43,421 nt of DNA from an uncultured Halanaerobiales bacterium (GCA_913055675.1 CAJXKY010000018.1:1-43421); one strand, 5' to 3'. Shown: positions 1-9,259, numbered from the stretch's first letter. The notes: generated from the letters alone by a model not told the origin. A program made the numbers and translations.

Positions 1-893
1 TGGCCCGGTTCTACTGATTTGTGGGAAGGAATTAAAAAATTGACTACGTTAGGTTCAATTAAATAAGCAATTAAAGCAGCTGCACCAGAAATTAAACCAT
101 CGATAAGAACAGGTTTTCGATTGGCTGCTCCAGCTAACATCACTCCTGTCATACCTGCTATTTCAAGTCCTCCTACTTTATGTAAAATATCTAAACCATC
201 ATCTTTTTTAGGTTGATTTATTTCAAGGGCTTTTTGAATAACTTGCTTTTTATTTCTTAAACCCTTTTCATCAATACCTGTGCCATAACCCACTACTTCC
301 TCTAAACTCAAATCAGTAGCTGCAGCTACTATAGCACTACTAGGAGTTGTATTACCGATTCCCATCTCACCGGTACCAATTAATCCTGCCCCTTTATCAA
401 TCAATTCTTGTGTAAGTTTAATTCCCGTTTCAATACCTTCAATTGCTTCTTTTTTACTCATGGCAGGTCCTTTTAACATATTGTTAGTACCTCTTTTAAT
501 ATTAGCCTGAATTAAACCTTTAGCCTCCAGCTTTTCAACCATACCAATATCCACTATAGAAATATCAACATCATACTGTCGGGCAAATACATTAACTGCC
601 GCTCCACCGTTTAAAAAGTTTTTTACCATAGCAGAAGTAACCGACTGGGGAAAAGCACTTACTCCTTCTTCCACAACTCCATGGTCTCCTACCATAATTA
701 GATGGACTTTGTTTGAAACTTCAGGAAATTTTGTTTCAGTAATTCCTGCAATTTTAACAGCTAGTTCTTCTAAATATCCTAGGCTGCCTGGAGGTTTTGT
801 TAGATTATCCAATCGGTTTTGAGCTTCTTCCATACTTTTTTTATTCAATTCACCTATCTCCGCTATGGTTCTTTTTAATAATTCGATTTTAAT
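1..893 (-). CDS. cobT: nicotinate-nucleotide--dimethylbenzimidazole phosphoribosyltransferase, 3' end outside window
   Basis: CobT makes alpha-ribazole phosphate from dimethylbenzimidazole and nicotinate mononucleotide, for the lower ligand of cobalamin. About 297 residues are visible and the C-terminus lies beyond base 1. The N-terminal part contains RLDNLTKPPGSLG, then VGDHGVVEEGVSAFPQ; the last visible residues PSHKSVEPGH match the conserved CobT C-terminal region. It follows cbiB directly, and its SD (AGGAG) overlaps the cbiB stop. The start is odd. Family similarity (ELLKRTIAEIGELN) extends upstream to an in-frame ATT at 893 or ATC at 887, immediately after a stop codon at 894-896. The first conventional candidate is TTG at 848, which would cut off about 15 conserved residues. 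I list the ATT start with reservation. The identity is secure; the start is not. Confidence 0.9.
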   Translation of the reverse strand, partial: MKIELLKRTIAEIGELNKKSMEEAQNRLDNLTKPPGSLGYLEELAVKIAGITETKFPEVSNKVHLIMVGDHGVVEEGVSAFPQSVTSAMVKNFLNGGAAVNVFARQYDVDISIVDIGMVEKLEAKGLIQANIKRGTNNMLKGPAMSKKEAIEGIETGIKLTQELIDKGAGLIGTGEMGIGNTTPSSAIVAAATDLSLEEVVGYGTGIDEKGLRNKKQVIQKALEINQPKKDDGLDILHKVGGLEIAGMTGVMLAGAANRKPVLIDGLISGAAALIAYLIEPNVVNFLIPSHKSVEPG

Positions 894-900
894 TCAACTC

Positions 901-1851
901 CTAACTAATTAGATTTATTATAAACATCATTATTAATATAAAAGAAAAGGTAGTAATAATCATCAAATTAACAGTTTCTTTTATGTGTTTAACTTTAAAT
1001 TCAATTATTTTATCACCTAATAAAGCTTTTTTGCTTTCTTTGCCAAAATAATAATTGATCCCACCAAGCTGAATATTTAAAGCACCTGCTATTGCCGCTT
1101 CTGGATACCCAGCATTAGGACTGACATGTTTTTTGGCATCTCTGATTACTATCTTAAATGACTTCTTATAATCTTTTCTATAAATATAAGAAGAAAATAC
1201 AATCAATATAGCTGACAGACGGGCGGGAATATAATTTGCAACATCATCAAGACGAGCCGCAGCCCAGCCAAAATACTTATACTTTTCATTTTTATAACCC
1301 AACATAGAATCCATAGTGTTAACCGCTTTATATAATACTGCTGCTATCGGACCACCTAGTAAAAAGTAAAATAAGGGAGCAATAATTCCATCACTAGTAT
1401 TTTCAGCAACAGTCTCAATAGTGCCTCTAATAATTTCATTCTCTTTTAACTTATCAGTATCACGCCCTACAATCAGATTCAAACTTTGGCGCGCTCCTGT
1501 TAAATTACCCTCAACCAGTTGATTAAATATTTCTAAAGCTGCTTTGCTTAAACCTTTAATTGCTAAGGTAGTATATAATATTAAGATCTTAACTATTATT
1601 CCCAAATAATAATTTAAAGCACTACCAATAAATATCAATAGATAAGTAACCATAAAGGTTAGTAATAAAACAATTATTACTAAAATAATACCTTTAATTT
1701 TTTGAATAGTTTCACTTTCCGAATTGTTTTTAAGCTTCTTTTCGAAAAATTTAATTACTTTCCCAATAAGAACTACTGGATGGGTATAAATTCGGGGATC
1801 TCCAATTAATAAATCTAAAATTACAGCTGCAAGTAATATTATATTTATCAA
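901..1851 (-). CDS. cbiB: adenosylcobinamide-phosphate synthase CbiB/CobD
   Basis: This integral membrane enzyme joins aminopropanol (or its phosphate) to adenosylcobyric acid. The 316-residue length is usual for CbiB. Visible features are the family N-terminus LLIGDPRIYTHPVVLIGK, the central stretch ARQSLNLIVGRDT, ETVAENTSDGIIAPLFY, the AARLDDVANYIPARL segment, and several hydrophobic helices including one at the C-terminus. The start is TTG at 1851; the cobQ stop codon overlaps it, so translation is probably coupled. It is the third gene of the riboswitch-controlled operon cobU-cobQ-cbiB-cobT. Confidence 0.95.
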   Translation of the reverse strand: MINIILLAAVILDLLIGDPRIYTHPVVLIGKVIKFFEKKLKNNSESETIQKIKGIILVIIVLLLTFMVTYLLIFIGSALNYYLGIIVKILILYTTLAIKGLSKAALEIFNQLVEGNLTGARQSLNLIVGRDTDKLKENEIIRGTIETVAENTSDGIIAPLFYFLLGGPIAAVLYKAVNTMDSMLGYKNEKYKYFGWAAARLDDVANYIPARLSAILIVFSSYIYRKDYKKSFKIVIRDAKKHVSPNAGYPEAAIAGALNIQLGGINYYFGKESKKALLGDKIIEFKVKHIKETVNLMIITTFSFILIMMFIINLIS

Positions 1852-3371
1852 TTTACTTCTATTCCCAATATTTCATTCAATAGTTCCATATCAAGATTAT
1901 TCTCTACCACTTCAGCTAATCTATCTAACGCTTTTTCCCTTTTTTCTTTGAAATTAATAACATCAAAGCTAACTTCTTTATCTTTTTTTCTTAATAGATG
2001 ATTCAAAAACTGTTTTCTGAAATTATCATTATCAAAAATACCATGTATATAAGTTCCCCAAACATCTAAATGATTTGAAACTGCTCCATCTTTAATATCA
2101 CAACTTTGACCAGACCTATTTCTGATGTTAAATAACGGAGAAGCTTTAGCTCCTAATTTACTATTACCCATGTGAATTTCATAGCCTTCGATTGTTCCAT
2201 CATCGTGAGTGAAGAAATAATTATCTTTTGAAACTGCCTCAGCTTTCACTTGATAGGTATCTTTACCTTTACTAAACTCAGTATTCATATCCAATAGAGA
2301 TAAACCTTCCATCTCTTCTAATTCTCCCTCGGTCTTTAGAGGATCTAGTAACTTATTTCCTAACATCTGATAACCACCACAGATACCAATAATTTCTAAA
2401 CCATTTTGAGCTGCTTGTTTAATTCGTAGATCAATACCTTTACTTTTCAAGTAATCTAAATCTCCAGTAGTATTTTTTGTACCAGGAATTATTAGTACAT
2501 CATACTTATTTAAATTTTCTTCAGTTCCCTTTATATAATCTAATTCAACAATTGATTCCATGCCTAAAACATCAAAATCTGTAAAGTTAGATAAATGTGG
2601 TAGATTTATTATACCGATTTTAATCTGTGCTTCCTCTTTTAAATATTCATTAACAGTAACAGAATCCTCTTCTGGTAGAGAGATTTCATTTAGATAAGGT
2701 ATCACTCCTAATATTGGAACTCCGGTCTTTTTTTCAATAAAATCTAAACCTGATTGTAAAGAATTTTTACTACCTCTAAACTTATTTATAACAATACCTT
2801 TGACAAGTTCTTTTTTATCTCCTAATAATTCTAGAGTTCCTACTATAGAAGCAAAAGCACCACCTTTATCAATATCAGCTACTAAAATCACTGGTGTATT
2901 AAAAAGCTGGGCAACTTTCATATTTGCAAGGTCCTTATCTTCTATATTAATTTCTGCTGGACTACCAGCTCCTTCCATTACAACTACCTCATAATCAGTA
3001 AAAAGTTCTGTAATAGATTCTTCGATTGTTTTTAAAGCCCAATCTATATAATCTTGGTCTTTATAATCACTTTTAAAGTCTCCAATGGGTTTGCCTTTAA
3101 CTATCACTTGAGACTGACCATTGCCCTTTGGTTTAACTAAAAAGGGCTGCATATTAACATCAATTTCTATCCCACACGCTTCAGCCTGTAAGGCCTGGGC
3201 TCTTCCGACTTCTCCTCCATTTTTTGTTACATATGAATTTAAGGCCATATTCCATGATTTAAAAGGAGCTACCTTATAACCCTTGTGATATAAAATTCTA
3301 CAAAGAGCAGCAGCCATCATACTTTTCCCCACATTGGACGCTGTTCCCTGAAACATTATTGCTTTTGCCAT
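1848..3371 (-). CDS. cobQ: cobyric acid synthase CobQ/CbiP
   Basis: This glutamine-dependent enzyme amidates four side chains of adenosylcobyrinic acid diamide to give cobyric acid. At 507 residues it has the normal length. The N-terminal dethiobiotin-synthetase-like domain shows the P-loop region MFQGTASNVGKSMM and the SWNMALNSYVTKNGGEVGRAQ motif. The C-terminal class I glutamine amidotransferase-like domain carries the nucleophile cysteine in GICGGYQMLG and a histidine in GTYIHGIFDN. An ATG start is preceded by AGGAG. It lies one base after cobU and overlaps cbiB by four bases. Confidence 0.97.
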   Translation of the reverse strand: MAKAIMFQGTASNVGKSMMAAALCRILYHKGYKVAPFKSWNMALNSYVTKNGGEVGRAQALQAEACGIEIDVNMQPFLVKPKGNGQSQVIVKGKPIGDFKSDYKDQDYIDWALKTIEESITELFTDYEVVVMEGAGSPAEINIEDKDLANMKVAQLFNTPVILVADIDKGGAFASIVGTLELLGDKKELVKGIVINKFRGSKNSLQSGLDFIEKKTGVPILGVIPYLNEISLPEEDSVTVNEYLKEEAQIKIGIINLPHLSNFTDFDVLGMESIVELDYIKGTEENLNKYDVLIIPGTKNTTGDLDYLKSKGIDLRIKQAAQNGLEIIGICGGYQMLGNKLLDPLKTEGELEEMEGLSLLDMNTEFSKGKDTYQVKAEAVSKDNYFFTHDDGTIEGYEIHMGNSKLGAKASPLFNIRNRSGQSCDIKDGAVSNHLDVWGTYIHGIFDNDNFRKQFLNHLLRKKDKEVSFDVINFKEKREKALDRLAEVVENNLDMELLNEILGIEVN

Positions 3372-3372
3372 T

Positions 3373-3978
3373 TTACATTTCTCCTATATATTTATCCATA
3401 TTTTCTTCGGTAGCTTTACTGATTTCTTTCAAATCTAGAGGTAAACCAGCTACAGTCAAGTATACTTTATCAGCTTTATCTGAGATATATTGATTTACCC
3501 TACCTGAAATATCTCTAAAGAGTCTACCTAGTTTATAACTAGGGACCAATCCCTGCCCAACTTCATTTGAAACTACTATTAAATCAATTTCCTTTTTCTC
3601 AGCATATTTCAATACCTGGTTGATGTTCTCTACAATATCTTCCTCTAAATTCTTTTTTTTCTCTAATTCAAAATCTTCTTCTGGATTTTCTTTTAACAAT
3701 AAATTTGATATATATAAAGTTAAGCAGTCTATTAATATTGTTTGATTATTATCTACTCTTTGCACTGCCTGGTAAATATCTGTTGGTTCTTCAATAGTTT
3801 CCCAATCAACAGGTCTTTGAGTTTTATGATGGGCAATTCTTTCTTCCATTTCCTGATCGAAGGCTTGTGCTGTAGCAATATATGTGACATTTTTTCCACC
3901 TATTTTTTTTGCTAATTTTTCAGCAAATGTACTCTTGCCGCTGCGTGCTCCGCCCAATACCAAAATAGTTTTACTCAA
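3373..3978 (-). CDS. cobU: bifunctional adenosylcobinamide kinase / adenosylcobinamide-phosphate guanylyltransferase
   Basis: CobU phosphorylates adenosylcobinamide and then transfers GMP to it, activating it for attachment of the lower ligand. The P-loop GGARSGKST lies at the N-terminus, followed by YIATAQAFDQEMEERIAHHK (the guanylylated-histidine region) and SNEVGQGLVPSYKLGRLFRD, all CobU signatures. I place the start at TTG 3978 because AAAGGAG (3988-3994) is nine bases upstream. An in-frame ATG at 3987 has no separate SD, and a TTG at 4002 falls inside the riboswitch terminator tract. It is the first gene after the cobalamin riboswitch. Confidence 0.93.
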   Translation of the reverse strand: MSKTILVLGGARSGKSTFAEKLAKKIGGKNVTYIATAQAFDQEMEERIAHHKTQRPVDWETIEEPTDIYQAVQRVDNNQTILIDCLTLYISNLLLKENPEEDFELEKKKNLEEDIVENINQVLKYAEKKEIDLIVVSNEVGQGLVPSYKLGRLFRDISGRVNQYISDKADKVYLTVAGLPLDLKEISKATEENMDKYIGEM

Positions 3979-4003
3979 CTTCTTCATCTCCTTTTTAGAC
4001 AAA

Positions 4004-4041
4004 TAAAAAAACCAGATCCTCTTCTGAAATTAAAGATCTGG
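4004..4041 (-). terminator. Rho-independent terminator, riboswitch expression platform
   Basis: On the minus strand a stem of CCAGATC pairing with GATCTGG (4011-4041) is followed by a T-run (4004-4010). It sits between the cobalamin aptamer and cobU, so it is the likely switch that stops transcription when cobalamin is bound. Confidence 0.85.
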
Positions 4042-4090
4042 TGTGTTAAAATATAATCTACTGATCTTGTATCCGAAGAATGTAGAATAT

Positions 4091-4251
4091 AAATAGGCAG
4101 GTCTCCTGACTTACAGCTTAACATCTAACCCAACCTTCCCTGTTTACACAAGTGGTTAAATGGGTAGACTAGCTGTTTACAGTGGCGTACCCGCTCAGGA
4201 TTTTCACCTGATTCCCTATTCTCTTTCAGCAATAACTGAAAGCACCTATTT
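4091..4251 (-). promoter_or_regulatory. cobalamin riboswitch (aptamer)
   Basis: Read on the minus strand, the closing stem AAATAGG (4245-4251) pairs with CCTATTT (4091-4097). Between them lie the B12-box core CGCCACTG (about 4180-4187), the GGTGAAAATCCTGAGCGGGT region and the 3' conserved GTCAGGAGACCTGCC. These are hallmarks of the AdoCbl aptamer. A terminator lies directly downstream, before cobU, indicating transcriptional repression of cobU-cobQ-cbiB-cobT by cobalamin. The 310-base gap 4003-4312 is almost filled by this element. Confidence 0.95.
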
Positions 4252-4312
4252 ACAACTATATTTAATTTTTATCTCTTAATACTATAATACAATACCTTTT
4301 AAAATATTCCTG

Positions 4313-5059
4313 CTAAATCAATAAAATTTCTCTATCAGGTACCGGAATTGGTTCCAACTTATGGCTATTTTTTTTAGATAATTTCTCTATTTTTTCTTTT
4401 ACAGTTGGTTCCGCATTACCTGTTAAAATATAACAGTCTAATTGTTCATAAGTAAGTCCCATTTCTTGTTCATCAGTCTGGTCTTTCCAAAGCCCAGCCG
4501 AAGGTTTCTTTTCTATAATTTTTTCTGGAATTTTTAAATGACGGGCCAATTCTCTAACTTCGGTTTTAACCAACCTTCCTAATATAGTCAAATCGATTCC
4601 ACCGTCACCATACTTAGTAAAATATCCGACTTTGAGTTCACTCCAATTATCAGTTCCTAAAACTAGATAATTGTTTTGAGCAGAATAATAATATAGGGTA
4701 GTCATTCTTAACCGCGGTTTTACATTTGCCAAGGCGAGATTATTTTCACTGTTTTTTTCTTCTGCATTTACTATTTCTTTAAAAGAATCATAAAACATGT
4801 CTAAATCTTTTACTTTATACTCTATATCAAATTGTTTTGCTACCTTTATTGCATCCACTTTATCTTGTTCATTGCTATAACAAGGCATTACAATTCCTAA
4901 AGTATTATTAGGGAATGCCTTTTTGGCTAAAACTGCTGTAACTGAAGAATCTATTCCACCGCTTAACCCTAATACAACTCCGTCAGCATTAGCATTTTTT
5001 ACGTGACCTCTAAGCCATTCTATTAAAGTTTTTTCGACATGTTCATAATCTAAGTTCAT
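4313..5059 (-). CDS. nadE: NH3-dependent NAD+ synthetase
   Basis: NadE converts deamido-NAD+ (nicotinate adenine dinucleotide) to NAD+ with ATP and ammonia. At 248 residues it is the short form without a glutaminase domain. The PP-loop GLSGGIDSSVTAVLAKKAF (ATP pyrophosphatase motif) is near residue 32. Further family motifs are LVLGTDNWSELKVGYFTKYGDGG and KKPSAGLWKDQTDEQEMGLTYEQLD. The ATG start has AGGTGG upstream. It begins ten bases after the pseudokinase gene, so the two are probably cotranscribed. Confidence 0.96.
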   Translation of the reverse strand: MNLDYEHVEKTLIEWLRGHVKNANADGVVLGLSGGIDSSVTAVLAKKAFPNNTLGIVMPCYSNEQDKVDAIKVAKQFDIEYKVKDLDMFYDSFKEIVNAEEKNSENNLALANVKPRLRMTTLYYYSAQNNYLVLGTDNWSELKVGYFTKYGDGGIDLTILGRLVKTEVRELARHLKIPEKIIEKKPSAGLWKDQTDEQEMGLTYEQLDCYILTGNAEPTVKEKIEKLSKKNSHKLEPIPVPDREILLI

Positions 5060-5068
5060 TCATACCAC

Positions 5069-6436
5069 CTATCCCTCAAATTGGCCTTCTATTAATTCAA
5101 CTACATCTCCATTAATCTCAGTGATCTGCCATTTATCTTCTATCTGTTCTACAATCAAGGTATCTTCCATTTCTTTTTCTCTCATTGCTTCTTCACGTGG
5201 ATAATAGAAAATATAACTTACCTCAAAGACATAACCTTGATTTTTTTGGAAAGAATTTATTGTTAAGTCCTTTATTCCAAATACTTTGTTGTATTCCGCA
5301 TCTTTTCCCTCTTCAGGTATTGATTGGTAAGCAGTTCGCATTGATTCTATGACATGTCCCTCAGAAATCATTTTATTTAATCCTTTTAAATCTACAGTAG
5401 TAGTCTGATCTATTACTACTGGATCCTTTTTATCTATTGAATCGTAGAAATAGTTCACAACTTCTTCAGGTGTTGTTTGTTCAGTGACTACGGGAGCTCT
5501 GTCCCCTAACATTCCAACTCCAAATAAGATACCTACTAAAGCTACCGCAATTAATACTTTCCCCCAATGATGACGAAAGAAAAATACAATTCCTTCCTTT
5601 AATCGTTTCTTTTTAAACTGCGATCCGCTTTTATCTAGGTTTTGCTGTCTCTCTTCTGGCTCTGCTTTTATTTCATTATTCTTTATTAAATTTTTAAGTT
5701 GACTTATAACCTCTTCAAAAGAACTTAATCTTTTCTTTTTATCACCTGTTAACATCTTTTCAACTAATTCACTAAATTTGCCTGATATATTAGGGTTTAA
5801 AAATCTTGGAGCAATTAGTGAACCGGTCATTTTTTTATCATACATCTCGGTCTTATCTTCGCCTTGAAATGGGAATTTACCAACAATAAGATAATATAAT
5901 ATTACCCCAAAATTATATATTCTTGCTGATTGGTCCCAATTACTCCCATTTATAATTTCTGGTGAACGATATATTTCATCATATTCTTTCTTTAAATCCC
6001 TATATTTATATTGTTCAATCTTTTTATTTATAAAAGGATTGACTACCTTCAAATTGTTTTCTTGATCAACTCTAAAATAGTTTAACTTTACTTCTGAAGG
6101 AAATTCCTTGTTTTTATTAATATTATTCCATATTTCAAATATCTTCAATGCCCATTGAGCTGTTGTTTTAAGGTCTATATTATTATCTTCTAATTTTTCT
6201 ATCAAAGAGGGATAATATTTTGACTCTTCACTTATTAAATAATACTCACTGTCTATTCTTTCTACACTATTAAAATCTATAATATTCTTACTTTCATAAG
6301 AATAATCTTGAAGCACTTGTTTAGTCTCTTTTACTGTAGATAGCATAACACGTGAACGCGGTTTTTTACTTACAAATATTTTTTCCGCTATAACCTCTTT
6401 ACCTTCTTTTTCATATTTAATATATTTCGCAGTCAT
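5069..6436 (-). CDS. membrane-anchored Ser/Thr pseudokinase with extracytoplasmic domain
   Basis: The first 255 or so residues have a protein-kinase-like fold. An activation-segment end YRSPE is visible at 156-160, and DQSARIYNFGVILYYLIVG (168-186) matches the subdomain IX Asp and the following helix. The catalytic loop HRD and the DFG metal-binding motif are absent: FRVDQENNLKVVNPF occupies that position. No glycine-rich loop is clear. A single membrane helix lies at about 294-310, followed by a 145-residue extracytoplasmic domain that begins TTPEEVVNYFYDSI and resembles NTF2-like or lipoprotein-associated domains. I infer a signalling or scaffold role rather than phosphotransfer. It sits between pgi and nadE in one probable operon; the SD (AAAGGAG) is unusually far from the ATG. 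Confidence 0.75.
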   Translation of the reverse strand: MTAKYIKYEKEGKEVIAEKIFVSKKPRSRVMLSTVKETKQVLQDYSYESKNIIDFNSVERIDSEYYLISEESKYYPSLIEKLEDNNIDLKTTAQWALKIFEIWNNINKNKEFPSEVKLNYFRVDQENNLKVVNPFINKKIEQYKYRDLKKEYDEIYRSPEIINGSNWDQSARIYNFGVILYYLIVGKFPFQGEDKTEMYDKKMTGSLIAPRFLNPNISGKFSELVEKMLTGDKKKRLSSFEEVISQLKNLIKNNEIKAEPEERQQNLDKSGSQFKKKRLKEGIVFFFRHHWGKVLIAVALVGILFGVGMLGDRAPVVTEQTTPEEVVNYFYDSIDKKDPVVIDQTTTVDLKGLNKMISEGHVIESMRTAYQSIPEEGKDAEYNKVFGIKDLTINSFQKNQGYVFEVSYIFYYPREEAMREKEMEDTLIVEQIEDKWQITEINGDVVELIEGQFEG

Positions 6437-6457
6437 AAAGTTTTTTAGATACTCCTT

Positions 6458-7888
6458 TTAGATTATATATTTACCCTTTTTATTAGGTCGGTTATAATAT
6501 TCTTCTTTCATATCTTCATAACCATTACGTCCAAATACACCATAGGTATATTTTTTACCTAACTCTACACCAGGTTGGTTATAGGCATTAATATTAAACA
6601 ACTCACCTACCAAGGCAGTCTGCATTTCAAATAAATAGAACAACTGACCCATTGTAAATTCATTTACTTTGGGCACTATTATTGTAGCATTTAATCTTTC
6701 ACGTTCTGTTAGAGCAAGCTCAGTTGCTCTTTTTTCTGTTTTAATAAGATCCGCAAGTGTTTTATCTCTTAAATAGGAGACCCCCTCAATATCTTCATAT
6801 AGATCGGGAATTTGAAGGTCTGTATCAAATTCTTCAACCTCAATAAAGTTAACAACTTTATCATAAGGCCCCTCCATGTAAAGCTGGGCTTGTGAATGTT
6901 GATCGGTTGCCCCCAAGGCTTTTATAGGAGTGGGTCCTACATTTATTATTTCACCATCTCTGCTTTTTTCCTTACCTAGAGATTCTGCCCAAAGTTGGCG
7001 GTACCAATCAGCTACATCTTTTAAAGCATGGGAATAAGGCATCATTACCGACATTTTTTTTCCTTTTTGATATGCAAGATACTGAAGAACACCATTTATA
7101 TAGGCCGGGTTATCCCAAACTTCTGAGGTAGAACAAAGTTCTTTCATATAAGCGGCTCCAGCTAAAAGTTCTCTAATATCTATACCTGCAAAAGCAGCGT
7201 AAACTAATCCAACCGTTGTTAAAACTGAAAACCGCCCTCCGACATTGTCGGGGATATAAAACATCTTAAAGCCTTCTCTTTGAGCAATAACTCTTAACTT
7301 ACCCGAGTCCTTACTAGTAGTTGCGATAAAATGATTTCTTAAATTATCCAATCCTACTTCCTGTTCCACATATTTTCTTGCAATTAAAAATAAACTCATT
7401 GTTTCAGCAGTTGTTCCAGATTTAGATATAACATTAAAAACAGTCTTTTCTAAATCCAATGATTCTAATAAACTTTTAAATCTCTCTGGATCAACATTGT
7501 CAGGCACAAATATATTGGGAGCATCTTTTTCTTTTAAATTATGATAAGCATCATTAAGAGCAGTTTGTAATGCAATACTTCCCAGAGCAGATCCACCAAT
7601 ACCTAAAATAACGAAATTTTCTACATTCTGTTTATTTTCTTGAGCATATTTTTCTATTTCATCTACAACTTCTTTTTGAGAATCTGGTAAGTCAATAAAA
7701 CCCAATTCACCTTTACTATATTGTTTTTTAATATTTTGGTGAGCTTTTTTAACCTCACTAGCAATTTGATCTACTTCTTTAGGTTTAATACCATGCTTTT
7801 CCCCGATATATTCCTCAAACATATTATTAACATCTACTCGGACTCTCATTGCATTTTTCCAGTTTTCATCTTCATACCTTTCACCCAT
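6458..7888 (-). CDS. pgi: glucose-6-phosphate isomerase
   Basis: Pgi interconverts glucose 6-phosphate and fructose 6-phosphate. The 476-residue protein carries the two SIS-like phosphosugar regions: NFVILGIGGSALGSIALQTA and VISKSGTTAETMSLFLIARK. The active-site segments DNVGGRFSVLTTVGL and GATDQHSQAQLYMEGP are also present. The ATG is ten bases after GGGAGG. It is probably the first gene of pgi-pseudokinase-nadE, with a promoter at 8027-8054. Confidence 0.97.
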   Translation of the reverse strand: MGERYEDENWKNAMRVRVDVNNMFEEYIGEKHGIKPKEVDQIASEVKKAHQNIKKQYSKGELGFIDLPDSQKEVVDEIEKYAQENKQNVENFVILGIGGSALGSIALQTALNDAYHNLKEKDAPNIFVPDNVDPERFKSLLESLDLEKTVFNVISKSGTTAETMSLFLIARKYVEQEVGLDNLRNHFIATTSKDSGKLRVIAQREGFKMFYIPDNVGGRFSVLTTVGLVYAAFAGIDIRELLAGAAYMKELCSTSEVWDNPAYINGVLQYLAYQKGKKMSVMMPYSHALKDVADWYRQLWAESLGKEKSRDGEIINVGPTPIKALGATDQHSQAQLYMEGPYDKVVNFIEVEEFDTDLQIPDLYEDIEGVSYLRDKTLADLIKTEKRATELALTERERLNATIIVPKVNEFTMGQLFYLFEMQTALVGELFNINAYNQPGVELGKKYTYGVFGRNGYEDMKEEYYNRPNKKGKYII

Positions 7889-8026
7889 AAGTAATGATCC
7901 TCCCTTTTTAAAGATTCTTTATTTATAACTCCAAAATTTCTGTTTTGTTCACAACATAAATACTGATAAAACTTTCCAAATCTAATTTTTTTGAATTAAT
8001 TTGAATTAATATGTATAGTTAATAAA

Positions 8027-8054
8027 AGTATACCACTTACTGATTGATTTTCAA
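8027..8054 (-). promoter_or_regulatory. predicted sigma-A promoter for pgi
   Basis: On the minus strand TTGAAA (8049-8054), 16 bases and TATACT (8027-8032), with a TG in the extended -10 position. It lies in the 252-base gap 7889-8140. The leader that follows contains a perfect tandem 10-base repeat (TTGAATTAAT on the plus strand, 7991-8010). Nothing else was recognised in the gap. Confidence 0.55.
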
Positions 8055-8140
8055 GTTATTATCTTTTACTTAATAGTTTAAGAGAATCTTAAAAAGTATA
8101 AAGATTAGCAAATTCATTATTTAACAGCTTGAACTTTCTA

Positions 8141-9259
8141 TCAAATATTATTTTCTATGGTTTCTACTCTGTTTCTACCATTGTCTTTTGCCTTATATAA
8201 AGCTTCATCAGCAGCATTTATTATCTCCTTTATATCTTTATTACTTGAATAAGTAGAAACTCCAAAACTACTTGTTATATTTTGTACTTTTGTAAATTCA
8301 TAATTTCCTATTTCACTACGTAGCCTTTTGGCTAATTTAACAGCGGAAGCTAGATCAGTTTCAGGTAATATAATGAGAAATTCTTCTCCTCCCCAGCGTC
8401 CACAATAATCTACTTTTCTTATTTTCTCCAAAAGTAATGAACTTACTTCTTGTAATACTTTATCTCCTATCTGATGACCGTAATTATCATTTACATTTTT
8501 GAAATGATCAAGATCTAATAATATTATTGAAAACTTGTTATTATATCGCAGGGAATTATTGTAATTTTCTTTTAATATCTCTTCTAATTTTCGTCTGTTA
8601 TAAATTCCTGTTAACCTATCCTCATCTGAAATCTCTTTTAGTTTTTTATTCTTTTCCTCAATTGTTTTTTGGTTTATAAATTCATTTTTGAACTTCCTGT
8701 AAATTACTATTGAAGCTATCCAAGCTATAACATTATTAGAAACAGCATCAGTAATAACAGTACTTTCCAATAAAGAAGGATTATATACTACTGATATAAA
8801 ATATAGTAATATAATTCCATATATATAAATAAAGAGACTTTCCAAATAGCTATAGTAAAATATAACTGCTAAACCATAAATTACCGCAATATAAATCGTA
8901 GTTAACCGAGCAGATTGACCAGAAATAACAACTACCCTAATCACAGCTATAGTTACACCCATAACCCCGATTCCTTTTTCATAAATAAGATGAAAGAAAT
9001 TAATTTCTGAAGGTTTGTGGTAATACAATATCATACTAGATACGGCAAATATTAACATGATAGAGGCAGTAACATAAAATATTTTTTCTAAAAGACTGCC
9101 CGGATTACTAATAAAAATAGCATAATATAATTGCTCAAATAATAAAAATATTGATATTAATAAAATCCTTAAATTATTCTGTTTAAATTTATATCTTCTA
9201 AATTCATTTTTATATTGGTTTGGTATTTTATATATATTGTCTTTAATATCTTCAAACAT
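8141..9259 (-). CDS. membrane diguanylate cyclase (GGDEF)
   Basis: This protein synthesises cyclic di-GMP from two GTP. The N-terminal half holds about six hydrophobic membrane segments; the C-terminal GGDEF domain starts at DRLTGIYNRRKLEE. The catalytic signature is GGEEF in GRWGGEEFLIILP. RKVD lies five residues upstream, matching the RxxD inhibitory I-site. The LLDLDHFKNVNDNYGH motif is intact, so the enzyme should be active and product-inhibited. I place the start at the ATG at 9259 because AAGGAG is six bases upstream; a GTG at 9280 has no SD. The sensed signal is unknown. Confidence 0.92.
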   Translation of the reverse strand: MFEDIKDNIYKIPNQYKNEFRRYKFKQNNLRILLISIFLLFEQLYYAIFISNPGSLLEKIFYVTASIMLIFAVSSMILYYHKPSEINFFHLIYEKGIGVMGVTIAVIRVVVISGQSARLTTIYIAVIYGLAVIFYYSYLESLFIYIYGIILLYFISVVYNPSLLESTVITDAVSNNVIAWIASIVIYRKFKNEFINQKTIEEKNKKLKEISDEDRLTGIYNRRKLEEILKENYNNSLRYNNKFSIILLDLDHFKNVNDNYGHQIGDKVLQEVSSLLLEKIRKVDYCGRWGGEEFLIILPETDLASAVKLAKRLRSEIGNYEFTKVQNITSSFGVSTYSSNKDIKEIINAADEALYKAKDNGRNRVETIENNI

